Shown piece after piece: positions 8,758-16,841 of a stretch of DNA of 64,000 nucleotides. The position numbers and the translations under genes were made by a program. The notes beneath the pieces are model-generated. The model saw only the letters and a program-made list of their open reading frames with translations. It did not search any database and was not told where the DNA came from. The stretch lies in contig JACKNM010000011.1 of NCBI GenBank assembly GCA_024234875.1, forward strand, positions 134,486-198,485, written 5' to 3'. Origin of the DNA: Ectothiorhodospiraceae bacterium. Lineage in GTDB: Bacteria > Pseudomonadota > Gammaproteobacteria > HK1. Positions within the stretch are counted from its first letter, which is position 1; each line of letters opens with the position of its first letter.

Positions 8758-11409
8758 TCAGTCGGCGCCGGCGCGAGCTCGGCTGCGCAGGTAACGGGCG
8801 AGCTCGGAGCTGCCGCGCGCGACCTCGTCCCGCAGGCGCTCGACCTCGCGCTCCGACGGCGGCTGCTCGGAGAAGCGGACCGTGCGCAGGCGGGCGGCGA
8901 GGGCCTCGAGCCGATGTGCCCCGATCGAGCTGGCGGCGACCTCCACCTGCTCCAGCGCCTGCGCGAAGGCCGCGGCGTCGCGCCGCGCGAGCGCGCCGCG
9001 TGCCGCCTCGACCGCGGCGGTCGCGCCGTCCTCGAACTCCGTGGCAAGACCGGCGACGAAACCCTGCCCGCCGAGCGCGTCCATGGCACTCAGCGTCTCG
9101 CGGGCGATCGCCGGCTCGCCGGGGTCCGTGCCCGCGGACGACGTGCCGCCCAGGGGCATGGGTGGCTCGAGCGGGGCCGCCAGCGCCGACACCTCGGCGA
9201 CCGCAGGCTTGTCGCTGCGGCTCACCCCGGCGATGGCGTCGACCAGCCGCTGCGGGTCGATGGGCTTGGTGAGATAGGCGTCGACCCCGGCCTCGGTGCA
9301 GGCCGCCATCGCGTCACGGGTGGCGTCGGCGGTGAGCACGAGGAACGGCATGGTGCTGCGGTCCGGGCGCGCCATGCGGAAGATGCGTACCACGTCGAGG
9401 CCGCCGAGCTCGGGCATCTGCATGTCGATCACCGCGAGGTCGAACTCGGCCCGTTCCAGTGCCGCCAGCGCCTCACGGCCATCGTCGACCACCGTCACCG
9501 AGTGTCCGGCCTGCTCGAGGATGCGCCGGACGACCTTCTGGTTCACCCGATTGTCCTCGGCCACCAGGATGCGTCGGCGCGCGCGCTCGCGGCGCTCTCG
9601 CGCGTAGCGGTCGACGAGCCGCGGCACGCCGCGGTCGGCGACCTCGGTCACGCCGCGGGTGGCCGCGGCGTGGAGCGCGTTGAACAGCAGGGTCTTGTCG
9701 ACCGGGGTGTGGAGAATCGAGGCGGCGCCGGCACGCGCCAACCGCTGCGCGGTCGCCGTCGAGCGGTCGGCGGCCATCAACACCACTCCGATCTCCGCCG
9801 TCTCGGGGTCATGCGCCATCTCGCGCACGAGCACCTCCGGTGCCTCGCCGAGGGACGCCTCGTCGACCAGGAACACCCGGTAGCCGCCGGTACGGGGATG
9901 GCTCGGCGCCCGCAGCAAGGCGCTCGCATGGGCGATGTCGCGGGCGACCGTATGCTGCAGCAGCCAGCCGTCGAGGTGGTCGAGGACCGCCTTGCGATCG
10001 TCGCCCGGCCGGAGCAGGACCAGCACCGGCCCGTCCTCGAGGCGCGGTGAGACGCCGGCGGTCGGCACCTCGACCGCGGTCGGCGCGACGTCGTCGGCCG
10101 GTTGTGGGGCGGCCAGCGCGAGCGGCAGGCGGAACCAGAAACGACTGCCCTGTCCCGGCGCGCTCTGGACCCCGATCTCGCCCCCCATCAGATCGACGAG
10201 GCGCTTCGCGATCGCGGTGCCGAGCCCGGTTCCCCCGAAGCGGCGAGTGGTCGACTCGTCGGCCTGGGCGAAGCTGTCGAAGATGCGCGGCTGGGCCTCC
10301 AGCGGGATGCCGATGCCGGTGTCGATGACCTCGAACCGGAGCCAGGCGCGCTGACCGTCCATCTCCGTGCCGCCGACCCGCAGCTCGACGCTGCCCCGCG
10401 CGGTGAACTTCACCGCGTTGCTCACCAGGTTGATCAGAACCTGGCGCAGGTGGTGGGCGTCGCCACGAACGCGGATCGGCGTGCTCGGATCGATCAGCAC
10501 GTGGAGGTCGAGCCCCTTGGCCCGGGCCTGGGCCGCGAGCATGCGCGCGGTGCTGCTCGCGAGCAGGTGGACGTCGAACTCGACCTCCTCCAGCACCAGC
10601 TTCCCGGCCTCGATCTTGGAGATGTCGAGGATGTCGTCGACCAGGGTGAGCAGTGTCCGCGCAGAGGCGTTGATGGTCTCGACGAAGTCACGCTGCTCGC
10701 GGTCGAGATGGGTGTCGACCAGCAGGTGACTCATGCCGATCACCCCGTGTAGCGGGGTCCGGATCTCGTGGCTCATGTTGGCGAGGAAGGTGCTCTTCGC
10801 CTGGCTGGCCCCCTCGGCGCGGGCGATGGCGTCGTTCAGGCGCCGAATCAGCGCCGACACGTACAGTGGCAGCACCACCAGGCCGATGAGCACGCCGACC
10901 CCGAGGTGGACGTTGGCGCCCCAGTACGGCGAGCCGAGCAGCACCGCGGCGAAGCCGATGGTGCTGAGCGCCATCGCGGTCTTGAGGTAGTGCGTACCGT
11001 AGCGGAATCCGTTCCCGAAGCTGACCCAGAGGTAGACGACGAACAGCGGCGCGGCCACCGCACCACCGGCCCACAAGGCGTAGGTGACGAAGACCACGTC
11101 GCTCAGCATGCCGAGGACGCGCCGAGCCGCCGAGCCGACCGGCCAGGCGACCACCGCGGCCATGATCGCGAGCGCCGAGAGCAGGCAGGAGGCGCCCATG
11201 ATTCGGCGCAGGAGGAGGTCGGCGTCGAGCACCTCGCCGGCGAACGCGCCTCCGAGCCAGAGGTGGCCCACGATCAGGGCGCTGAGCAGCAGGCGCAACA
11301 AGGCCTGCTCCGGCTCGCTGTCGGGGCATCGTCTCAGTCGGCGAAAGAACCAGTCGGCACCGTGCTGCAGCGCGTCGATCAGCCGCATGCGCCCCTGAGT
11401 GTCGCTCAT
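8758..11409 (-). CDS. rpfC: RpfC-like hybrid sensor histidine kinase (degenerate Hpt)
   Basis: An 883-residue inner-membrane hybrid kinase. The N-terminus (RRCPDSEPEQALLRLLLSALI) resembles the RpfC sensor region and precedes five or six membrane segments (about residues 36-190). HisKA has H214 (NMSHEIRTPLHG). The ATPase domain has its N box (INLVSNAVKFT), DTGIGIP and GGTGLGTAIA. A receiver-like stretch lacking acidic residues (about 460-580) is followed by a complete receiver domain with D662 and K715. In the C-terminal Hpt-like domain the motif position normally occupied by His is E820 (ALEQVEVAASSIGA), so phosphotransfer from it is not expected. The gene converges with the ketosynthase gene. 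No RpfG (HD-GYP) gene is adjacent. Confidence 0.88.
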   Translation of the reverse strand: MSDTQGRMRLIDALQHGADWFFRRLRRCPDSEPEQALLRLLLSALIVGHLWLGGAFAGEVLDADLLLRRIMGASCLLSALAIMAAVVAWPVGSAARRVLGMLSDVVFVTYALWAGGAVAAPLFVVYLWVSFGNGFRYGTHYLKTAMALSTIGFAAVLLGSPYWGANVHLGVGVLIGLVVLPLYVSALIRRLNDAIARAEGASQAKSTFLANMSHEIRTPLHGVIGMSHLLVDTHLDREQRDFVETINASARTLLTLVDDILDISKIEAGKLVLEEVEFDVHLLASSTARMLAAQARAKGLDLHVLIDPSTPIRVRGDAHHLRQVLINLVSNAVKFTARGSVELRVGGTEMDGQRAWLRFEVIDTGIGIPLEAQPRIFDSFAQADESTTRRFGGTGLGTAIAKRLVDLMGGEIGVQSAPGQGSRFWFRLPLALAAPQPADDVAPTAVEVPTAGVSPRLEDGPVLVLLRPGDDRKAVLDHLDGWLLQHTVARDIAHASALLRAPSHPRTGGYRVFLVDEASLGEAPEVLVREMAHDPETAEIGVVLMAADRSTATAQRLARAGAASILHTPVDKTLLFNALHAAATRGVTEVADRGVPRLVDRYARERRERARRRILVAEDNRVNQKVVRRILEQAGHSVTVVDDGREALAALERAEFDLAVIDMQMPELGGLDVVRIFRMARPDRSTMPFLVLTADATRDAMAACTEAGVDAYLTKPIDPQRLVDAIAGVSRSDKPAVAEVSALAAPLEPPMPLGGTSSAGTDPGEPAIARETLSAMDALGGQGFVAGLATEFEDGATAAVEAARGALARRDAAAFAQALEQVEVAASSIGAHRLEALAARLRTVRFSEQPPSEREVERLRDEVARGSSELARYLRSRARAGAD

Positions 11410-11488
11410 CCGACCTCGTCCCTCCGTTGGCGGTGCGATCCGTGCCGGGTGGATGTTAGCAGTTCGCTGGACCGACGGGCCGCGGCGG

Positions 11489-12412
11489 TCAGGACCAGCC
11501 GCTGGGCAGCGCGCGCTGGCGGTCGTTGCCGGCACCGCCCAACCAACGCACCAGGTCGCGTCCGGTGAGTGGTGGGCTGAGGAAGAAGCCCTGGCCGAGC
11601 TCGCAACCGAGCTCGCGCGCGGCCCCGACCGCCTCTGCCGACTCCAGGCCCTCGGCCACCACCGCGGCGCCCTTGGCGCGCGCGATCTCGATGGCCCGGG
11701 CGACGGTCTGCCTTGCCTGCTCGCTGGCGACGGTGCGGTCGATGAGCGACTTGCTGATCTTGAGCTGGGTGAACGCGAAGCGCTCCAGTCGCGAGATGGT
11801 GGCGAAACCGCAGCCGAGATCGTCGAGCGCGACGTTGACCCGGCCACCACGCAGGTGCTCGATGGTGTGGTGGGCGCGCTCCACGTCGGCGATGTCGTGG
11901 CTCTCGGTGATCTCGACGGTCAGGCGTTCCGGAGCGAACTCGTGTCGGTCCAGTGCCGTGGCGATTCGCCGGGCGAGGTGCGCGTCCGAGAGGAGGAGCG
12001 GCGAGATGTTGACCGAGAGGCCGAGCGCGGTGTCCACCCCGACCCAGCGACTGACCTCCGAAAGGGCTCGGTCGAGCACCGCGAAGGTCAACGGTGCGAT
12101 GAGCCCCGAGTCCTCGGCCAGGCTGATGAATCCGTTCGGCTTGCGGATGCGGCGACCTGGCGCGTGCCAGCGGACCAGTGCCTCGACTCCGGCCACGATG
12201 CCGGTGGCGAGCTCCACGATCGGCTGGTAGCGGTTACGGAGCTCGCCGCTCTGGATCGCGTCGTGCAGCCGAGCCCGCCTTGCGGCGGCGGTCACGGGGC
12301 GCATCAGCGACACGGGCAAGGTGCGCGGTGCGCGATGGGGCGCGTCGTTCACCGGTTCGAGCCCGATGTCCGAGAGGTCGAGCAAGTCACCGTCGATCCT
12401 GTCATCTCCCAC
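11489..12412 (-). CDS. EAL-domain cyclic-di-GMP phosphodiesterase
   Basis: A 307-residue protein, mostly a single EAL domain from about residue 50. The expected c-di-GMP phosphodiesterase residues are present: EALVRW (EAL motif), SVNISPLLL, EITES, LDDLGCGFATIS (DDFGTG variant), LKISKSLID, VAEGLE and GQGFFLSPPL. The enzyme is therefore probably active, hydrolysing c-di-GMP to pGpG. No transmembrane segment or recognised sensor domain is visible; the first 50 residues are unassigned. The GTG at 12412 has no good Shine-Dalgarno sequence, so the start could lie downstream, for example at the Met of MRPVTAAA. It lies 79 bp upstream of the RpfC-like gene on the same strand. Confidence 0.9.
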   Translation of the reverse strand: MGDDRIDGDLLDLSDIGLEPVNDAPHRAPRTLPVSLMRPVTAAARRARLHDAIQSGELRNRYQPIVELATGIVAGVEALVRWHAPGRRIRKPNGFISLAEDSGLIAPLTFAVLDRALSEVSRWVGVDTALGLSVNISPLLLSDAHLARRIATALDRHEFAPERLTVEITESHDIADVERAHHTIEHLRGGRVNVALDDLGCGFATISRLERFAFTQLKISKSLIDRTVASEQARQTVARAIEIARAKGAAVVAEGLESAEAVGAARELGCELGQGFFLSPPLTGRDLVRWLGGAGNDRQRALPSGWS

Positions 12413-12586
12413 GGTTGCCGGCAGGCTAACAGCGAGCCGTAAACGGCCGATGCACGGCGTGTTCGGCGACGGTGACGATTGGTAACGAATGTAAAGCAGT
12501 GGTAACCGAGCGGTGAAGCGGGGCCGAGCGGCTGCCGTGCCGCGGTGAGGAGAACGCGCGCCGCGGCCGGGCGGCGTGGGTCGCGC

Positions 12587-13312
12587 TCAGCGGGCGATCG
12601 GGAGTCGAAGCCGCACCCGGGCGCCCTCGCCGGCGGCGCTCTCGATGTCGAGCGTGCCGCCGCTCTGGCGGACGAAGCCGCGGGCGATACTGAGTCCGAG
12701 GCCGCGGCCGCGTCGTGGGCTGCGCGTGGTGAAGAAGGGCTCGGTGGCACGCGCGAGAACGTCGGGGCTCATTCCCTCGCCGTCGTCCTCGACCTCGAAG
12801 ACGACCTGACCGTGGCCGCCGTCGAGCCAGGCGGCGAGCCGGATCGTGCCGCGGCCACCGGTCGCCTCGCGTGCGTTGGCGAGCAGCGCGAGCAGGGTCT
12901 GCTCGAGGCGCTCACGGTCCACGTCGACCGCGGGCGTCGCAGTTGGGCAGTCGGACGTCAGACGAAGCGCAGTGGGGAGGGCGCGCCTGGCGACGGCGGT
13001 CACCCGGCCGACCACCTCGTGTGGCGCGATGCGCCGCGGGGCGACCGCTTGCCGCCCGGCGCACGCGATCGACTTCTCGAGCACCGCCTGGCCGTCGCGC
13101 GCCGCGTCGCTCATGTCGTCGAGCACCTCGAGCATCGCCTTCGCATCGGGATGCCCCTCGACCAGGGTCCGCAGGTAGGCGGTGCTGCCCGTGATCACGG
13201 TGAGGTGGTTGTTCATCTCGTGCACCAGCCCGGTGAGGAGCTCGATCGGCGTCTCGCTCACCGGCTCGGTTCGCAGCGGCGTCTGGTCTGTCCGCTGATC
13301 GGGCGCTGGCAT
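12587..13312 (-). CDS. Soluble sensor histidine kinase
   Basis: A 241-residue cytosolic histidine kinase without membrane segments or an obvious sensor domain. The dimerisation/phosphoacceptor helix carries H31 (GLVHEMNNHLTVITGS), and the ATPase domain has ALLANAREA, EDDGEGMS and GRGLGLSIARGF. The ATG at 13312 follows a GAGGAG Shine-Dalgarno sequence; a longer frame upstream reads into the promoter region. It is divergent from an OmpR-type regulator gene 128 bp away and could be its partner, although cognate pairs are more often in one operon. The HEMNNHLT form of the H box is like NtrB-type orphan kinases. Confidence 0.88.
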   Translation of the reverse strand: MPAPDQRTDQTPLRTEPVSETPIELLTGLVHEMNNHLTVITGSTAYLRTLVEGHPDAKAMLEVLDDMSDAARDGQAVLEKSIACAGRQAVAPRRIAPHEVVGRVTAVARRALPTALRLTSDCPTATPAVDVDRERLEQTLLALLANAREATGGRGTIRLAAWLDGGHGQVVFEVEDDGEGMSPDVLARATEPFFTTRSPRRGRGLGLSIARGFVRQSGGTLDIESAAGEGARVRLRLPIAR

Positions 13313-13393
13313 CTTGCTGATCGCTCCTCGGGGGGCCGCCACGGCCCGTTCCAGGCATCGGGCGCGGACCCGGATCATAGTGTGCTCGGGCCG

Positions 13394-13439
13394 TTCCTGG
13401 ACCCTCCAGGAAGAGATTTCCCGGCGCTATAATCCGCCG
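13394..13439 (+). promoter_or_regulatory. Promoter with perfect -10 and 7-bp inverted repeat; likely leaderless transcript
   Basis: TATAAT at 13428-13433 ends 6 bp before the ATG at 13440, so transcription should start at or next to the start codon, and there is no Shine-Dalgarno sequence. In the -35 zone lies a perfect inverted repeat, TTCCTGG-accct-CCAGGAA (13394-13412), probably an activator or repressor site that replaces a consensus -35. Confidence 0.6.
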
Positions 13440-14159
13440 ATGCAAGGGGCCGCCACAATCTTGTTGGTCGAGGACGACGAGCGCCTGAGACGCACGCTCG
13501 CCCGTTTCCTCGCGCGCGAAGGTTACCTCGTGCGGGAGGCCGGCTCGGGGACCGAGATGCGCAGCCGGCTGCGCGCGGAGCGGGCCGATCTCGTGATCCT
13601 CGACCTGTTGCTGCCGGGGGAGGACGGCTTCACGCTCGCCCGCGAGCTGCGTGCGACGACCGACCTCGGCATCATCATTCTCACCGGCAAGGGCGAGACG
13701 GTGGACAAGGTGGTCGGCCTCGAGCTCGGCGCCGACGACTACGTCACCAAGCCCTACGACGAGCGCGAGCTGCTGGCCCGGGTCCGGACCGTGCTTCGGC
13801 GCACCCGCAAGGACGAGTCCGCGAGCCCCTCGATTCGCGCCCGCATCGCCCGCTTCGAGGGCTGGTGCCTCGACATCGAGGCCTACCAGCTCCTGTCCCC
13901 CGGCGGCCTCTCGGTCCACCTGACCAGCAACGAGTTCCAGCTCCTCACCGCCCTGGTGACCCGCCCGAATCGAGTGCTGAGCCGCGGCGAGATCCTCGAC
14001 CTCGTCGCCGGTCGCGACTGGACCCCCATGGACCGCAGCATCGACGTCCTCGTCGGCAAGCTGCGTAAGAAGATCGAGCCCGACCCGCGCAACCCGACCC
14101 TGGTGCGCACCGTGCGCGGCGCCGGCTACAAGTTCACCGGCCGCGTCGACTTCGAATAG
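13440..14159 (+). CDS. OmpR/TorR-family response regulator
   Basis: A 239-residue two-domain response regulator. The receiver has the acidic pair ED at 11-12, the phosphoacceptor D55 (LVILDLLLP) and K104 (YVTKPYD). The C-terminal winged helix (about residues 135-235) ends with DVLVGKLRKKIEPDPRNPTLVRTVRGAGYKF, the OmpR/PhoB signature. The start is fixed by MQGAATILLVEDD, with a TATAAT box only 6 bp before it. It is divergent from the soluble histidine kinase gene, which may be its partner. Target genes cannot be deduced from the sequence. Confidence 0.92.
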   Translation: MQGAATILLVEDDERLRRTLARFLAREGYLVREAGSGTEMRSRLRAERADLVILDLLLPGEDGFTLARELRATTDLGIIILTGKGETVDKVVGLELGADDYVTKPYDERELLARVRTVLRRTRKDESASPSIRARIARFEGWCLDIEAYQLLSPGGLSVHLTSNEFQLLTALVTRPNRVLSRGEILDLVAGRDWTPMDRSIDVLVGKLRKKIEPDPRNPTLVRTVRGAGYKFTGRVDFE

Positions 14160-14257
14160 GGCCGCCCGAGCGTTCGCCGAGGCATACCCCCCGGCCCCGT
14201 CATCGCCTATACTCCGCCCCTCGCGTCGCGCCACGCGCCCGACGCAGCCGCTATCCC

Positions 14258-14349
14258 GGAGAGGTACCGAAGCGGCCACAACGGCACCGACTCGAAATCG
14301 GTTGGGGGCATTACGCCCCACGTGGGTTCGAATCCCACCCTCTCCGCCA
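14258..14349 (+). tRNA. tRNA-Ser (CGA), island integration site
   Basis: A complete class II tRNA with a 7-bp acceptor stem (GGAGAGG with CCTCTCC), anticodon CGA in ACTCGAAA, a long variable arm, the T loop GGTTCGAATCC and an encoded CCA. Its 3' portion recurs at about 29.2, 36.3 and 41.4 kb, which marks it as the attachment site for integrative elements. Confidence 0.96.
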
Positions 14350-14599
14350 AATCAATGACTTGCGCGTTCTCACCCCGTTCTCCGAGGGCGGAATACCCGT
14401 TTTTTTCATCGGCAGGTACAGCACAGGTACAGTGCCGAGTCGCTAATCGGTTGGGGTACGGGCGGTCGGGCGGGGTGCGAGCCGACCGGGCTGTCTGCGA
14501 TCGGACGCGACCTCGCCGACCTCGATTCGACCCACCTCGGCGGGTGTCGAGCGCCCCGAGCCGACGCTTCGACCGATTGCCCGCGCCCGATCGTCTCGC
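14350..14599 (+). other. Element end next to tRNA-Ser with GGTACA repeats
   Basis: This 250-bp stretch has no gene. At 14413-14435 it carries AGGTACA repeated 11 bp apart. The whole segment through about 14770 is closely repeated at 29255-29690, including the following PIN-domain gene end. It looks like the left end of an integrated element. Confidence 0.6.
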
Positions 14600-14771
14600 T
14601 CACCCCCACCGCTCGAGTCGAACGCCTTTGAAGTCCGCGAAGTCGGTGACGTTTCGAGTGACCAGCGTGAGGGCGTGGGGCCATGCGATGGCGGCGATCT
14701 GACAGTCGACGGATGGCGGCGCGCGACCGGATGCGCTCAAACGGGCGCGCTCTGTCGCGTGCCACTCGGCG
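14600..14771 (-). pseudogene. C-terminal fragment of a PIN-domain toxin (VapC)
   Basis: The last 57 codons (AEWHATERARLSASGRAPPSVDCQIAAIA to VRLERWG) match the end of the intact VapC at 29504-29920 almost residue for residue. They include the acidic D in VDCQIAA and the TRNVTDF motif. The N-terminal half is gone; at about 14771 the frame runs directly into a helicase fragment, so a chimeric open frame of 194 codons exists. It is a recombination scar, not a functional toxin. Confidence 0.8.
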
Positions 14772-15530
14772 TTGACGACGGCGTGGCCGTACTCGCGCAC
14801 GGCCAGGTCGACCTCGCCGTGGCGCACCAGGGACTGCATCGTCGACACATCGAGGAGGTGGGTGGGTCGCGGACGCACGCCGCCGATCGTTCCGATCCGC
14901 GTGAGAGGCTCCAGCATAGTGCCGAGACGCTCGCGCCACTGCGAGGCGAGCTCTCGCCGATACACGAGCACCAGTGTCGATACCTTGCGTACCGTGATCA
15001 GCGGGGCTGCGACGACCGTCTTTCCGAATGCCGTCGCACACCAGAGGACGCCGGCCTCGTGCTCGGCCATCGGGTGCACGTCGACCGCCTGGCCATCACG
15101 CAGCTGACCGCTGATCGCCAGTGCGACCTCCGGTCTCGTGAGTCGCTCGTCCCGGGTCGCGCAGTCGATGCCCTCACTGCGCAACCACTCGAGCGTCGGT
15201 TCCAGGCATCCGCGTGGTAGGAAGATGTGACGCGAACCCTTCGGCGCATCCGATGATCTGCGGCTGGCTCCGGACCCAGAAGAGCATCGTCTGCGCCCGA
15301 TAGAACTCCGGGTTCTGGAAGGCGGCGAGGGGCATCAGACGATTGGCGAGTGGCGGGACGAGCTGCGACCGGTCGAAGTAGATCCGATACGCGACCGTGA
15401 TCGCGAGCTGGCTCGACCTTGCCCGCCAATCGCGGTTGAACGGACCGAAGGAACTCCGCCGACCAGAGTACGGAACGAGGCTCTCATTCACGAGCACCGG
15501 CCGTCCGAGCCCGCGGGCAGCGCGCCGCAA
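14772..15530 (-). pseudogene. Degraded TOTE-type conflict helicase (N-terminal motor part)
   Basis: Resembles the superfamily 2 helicase of TOTE conflict systems. The segment HEAGVLWCATAFGKTVVAAPLI is the Walker A region, followed by TLVLVYRRELASQWRERL and TIGGVRPRPTHLLDVSTMQSL. Just before the DECH box the frame switches to a VapC fragment. A frameshift near 15228 separates this from the upstream piece (LAITVAYRIYFDRSQLVPPLANRL, AAFQNPEFYRAQ), which continues to about 15530 with internal deletion. The complementary helicase C-terminal half is at 39270-40226. The gene is inactive. The TOTE assignment is from remembered family signatures. Confidence 0.65.
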
Positions 15531-15701
15531 CAGGTCCAGGACCTGATCGGTCGTCGCGCAGTTATGACTGATGAGCAGCCCGAATGCCCAACCGAAAGTG
15601 GACGGTGCCCCCGACCAAGCCCCTCCGCCGCGACGCCAGGCGTTTCACGATCCGTCCAACTACCCGCCCATCCAACGCCACCGATACTCGCGAGAATTCA
15701 C

Positions 15702-15760
15702 TTGACAGGCCTGACCAACATCACACATGTTATGTGCGTGTGTAACGCCTGTTATCTTCG
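15702..15760 (+). promoter_or_regulatory. Candidate promoter/operator of the TRAP transporter operon
   Basis: TTGACA at 15702-15707 is followed by an AT-rich zone with the perfect inverted repeat CACAT-GTT-ATGTG (15724-15736), where the -10 element should be, and by GTGTAAC and TGTTATC half-site-like sequences. A repressor binding here would block transcription; the TetR protein at 27.0 kb is a candidate, by inference only. Confidence 0.4.
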
Positions 15761-15794
15761 GTCCATCAAACGACCAGCCAATCAGGAAGCCGCA

Positions 15795-16781
15795 ATGATC
15801 AAGAATTTCCTTGCCGCAACAGTCGTGTCGCTGGCCCTGACGGCCAACGCGGCCTTGGCCGAGATCCAGCTCAAGATCGCGACCGATTCAGGGGACCGCA
15901 ACTCTCCCTCCGGGCAAGCGATTGCCAACTGGGCGAAGGCGATCGAGAGTGGTTCGAAGGGTGAGGTCAAGGTCCGCGTCTTCTACCAGAATGAACTCGG
16001 TGGACAGCTCGAGGTGTTCGACCTGTTCGCCGCGGGCGAAGTCGACTTGATGCTCTCGTGGCCGTCGACTTCCTACGACAAGCGAATCGGCATCCTGAAC
16101 ACCCCGTACATGGTGACCTCCTGGGAAGGCGCATTCGAGGCCTACAAGCCGGGTGGCTGGGTCAACAGTGTCCTGAACGTGGTGTTCAATGACATCGGAA
16201 TGAAGTACTTCGGTGCATGGCCGGAAGGCTTCAGCGGTGTCGCGACTCGAGGCTCCTATGCAACCACCATCGCCGGCGCCAAGGGCATCAAGGTTCGCAC
16301 GCCTCCGCTGTTCCCTTTCCCGCAGATCCTGGAATCTATGGGCTATCAGACTGCCGCAATCGATTGGGGTGAGGTCTATACCTCCATCCAGACGGGGGTC
16401 GTCGACGGTGACGCAGGCAATGTCATCTACTGGGACTACGAGTACTTCCGAGACGTCCTCGACTACTACGTGCGCACCAAGCACACCTTCGTGACCGGGA
16501 ATCTCCTGGCCAACCTCGAGAGCTACAACAAACTATCCCCGGAGCATCAGAAGCTTGTCGAGGACTCGGCGGTGGCCGAGATGGCAAAGCAGTTCGAAGC
16601 CGCGCGCGCAACAGACCAGAAGTATGTCGATCTCGCGATTGCGGCAGGTATGAAGTACTTCGAACTGACCGACGGGCAGCTCGCGCCGATCGCGGACAAA
16701 GTCCGCGCCGAGGTCTGGTCTCAGATGGAGCCCGACATCGGAAAGGACATCATGGCGCTCATTCGTGCACGAGTGAAGTAG
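15795..16781 (+). CDS. dctP: TRAP transporter substrate-binding protein (DctP family)
   Basis: A 328-residue periplasmic binding protein of a TRAP transporter. Signal peptide MIKNFLAATVVSLALTANAALA is followed by EIQLKIATDSGDRNSPSGQAIANWAKAIE. The family region GIKVRTPPLFPFPQILESMGYQTAAIDWGEVYTSIQTGVVDG holds the conserved Arg that usually binds a substrate carboxylate. The ATG has an AGGAAG Shine-Dalgarno sequence. It is followed by both membrane subunits, so the transporter is complete. Codon third positions are less GC-rich than in the backbone. The substrate is unknown; the dimethylglycine/sarcosine oxidation genes downstream suggest a methylated glycine or related carboxylate. Confidence 0.93.
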   Translation: MIKNFLAATVVSLALTANAALAEIQLKIATDSGDRNSPSGQAIANWAKAIESGSKGEVKVRVFYQNELGGQLEVFDLFAAGEVDLMLSWPSTSYDKRIGILNTPYMVTSWEGAFEAYKPGGWVNSVLNVVFNDIGMKYFGAWPEGFSGVATRGSYATTIAGAKGIKVRTPPLFPFPQILESMGYQTAAIDWGEVYTSIQTGVVDGDAGNVIYWDYEYFRDVLDYYVRTKHTFVTGNLLANLESYNKLSPEHQKLVEDSAVAEMAKQFEAARATDQKYVDLAIAAGMKYFELTDGQLAPIADKVRAEVWSQMEPDIGKDIMALIRARVK

Positions 16782-16841
16782 CCCAGCGGGGCCGCGGCGC
16801 CGAGCGCCGCGGCCCACCGACTCAATCAAGGGAGAGACCAG

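Noticed and set aside
12912..14321. A 469-codon minus-strand frame across the response regulator
   Set aside because: It is antisense to the clear OmpR-type gene and runs into the tRNA and the kinase in a wrong frame.
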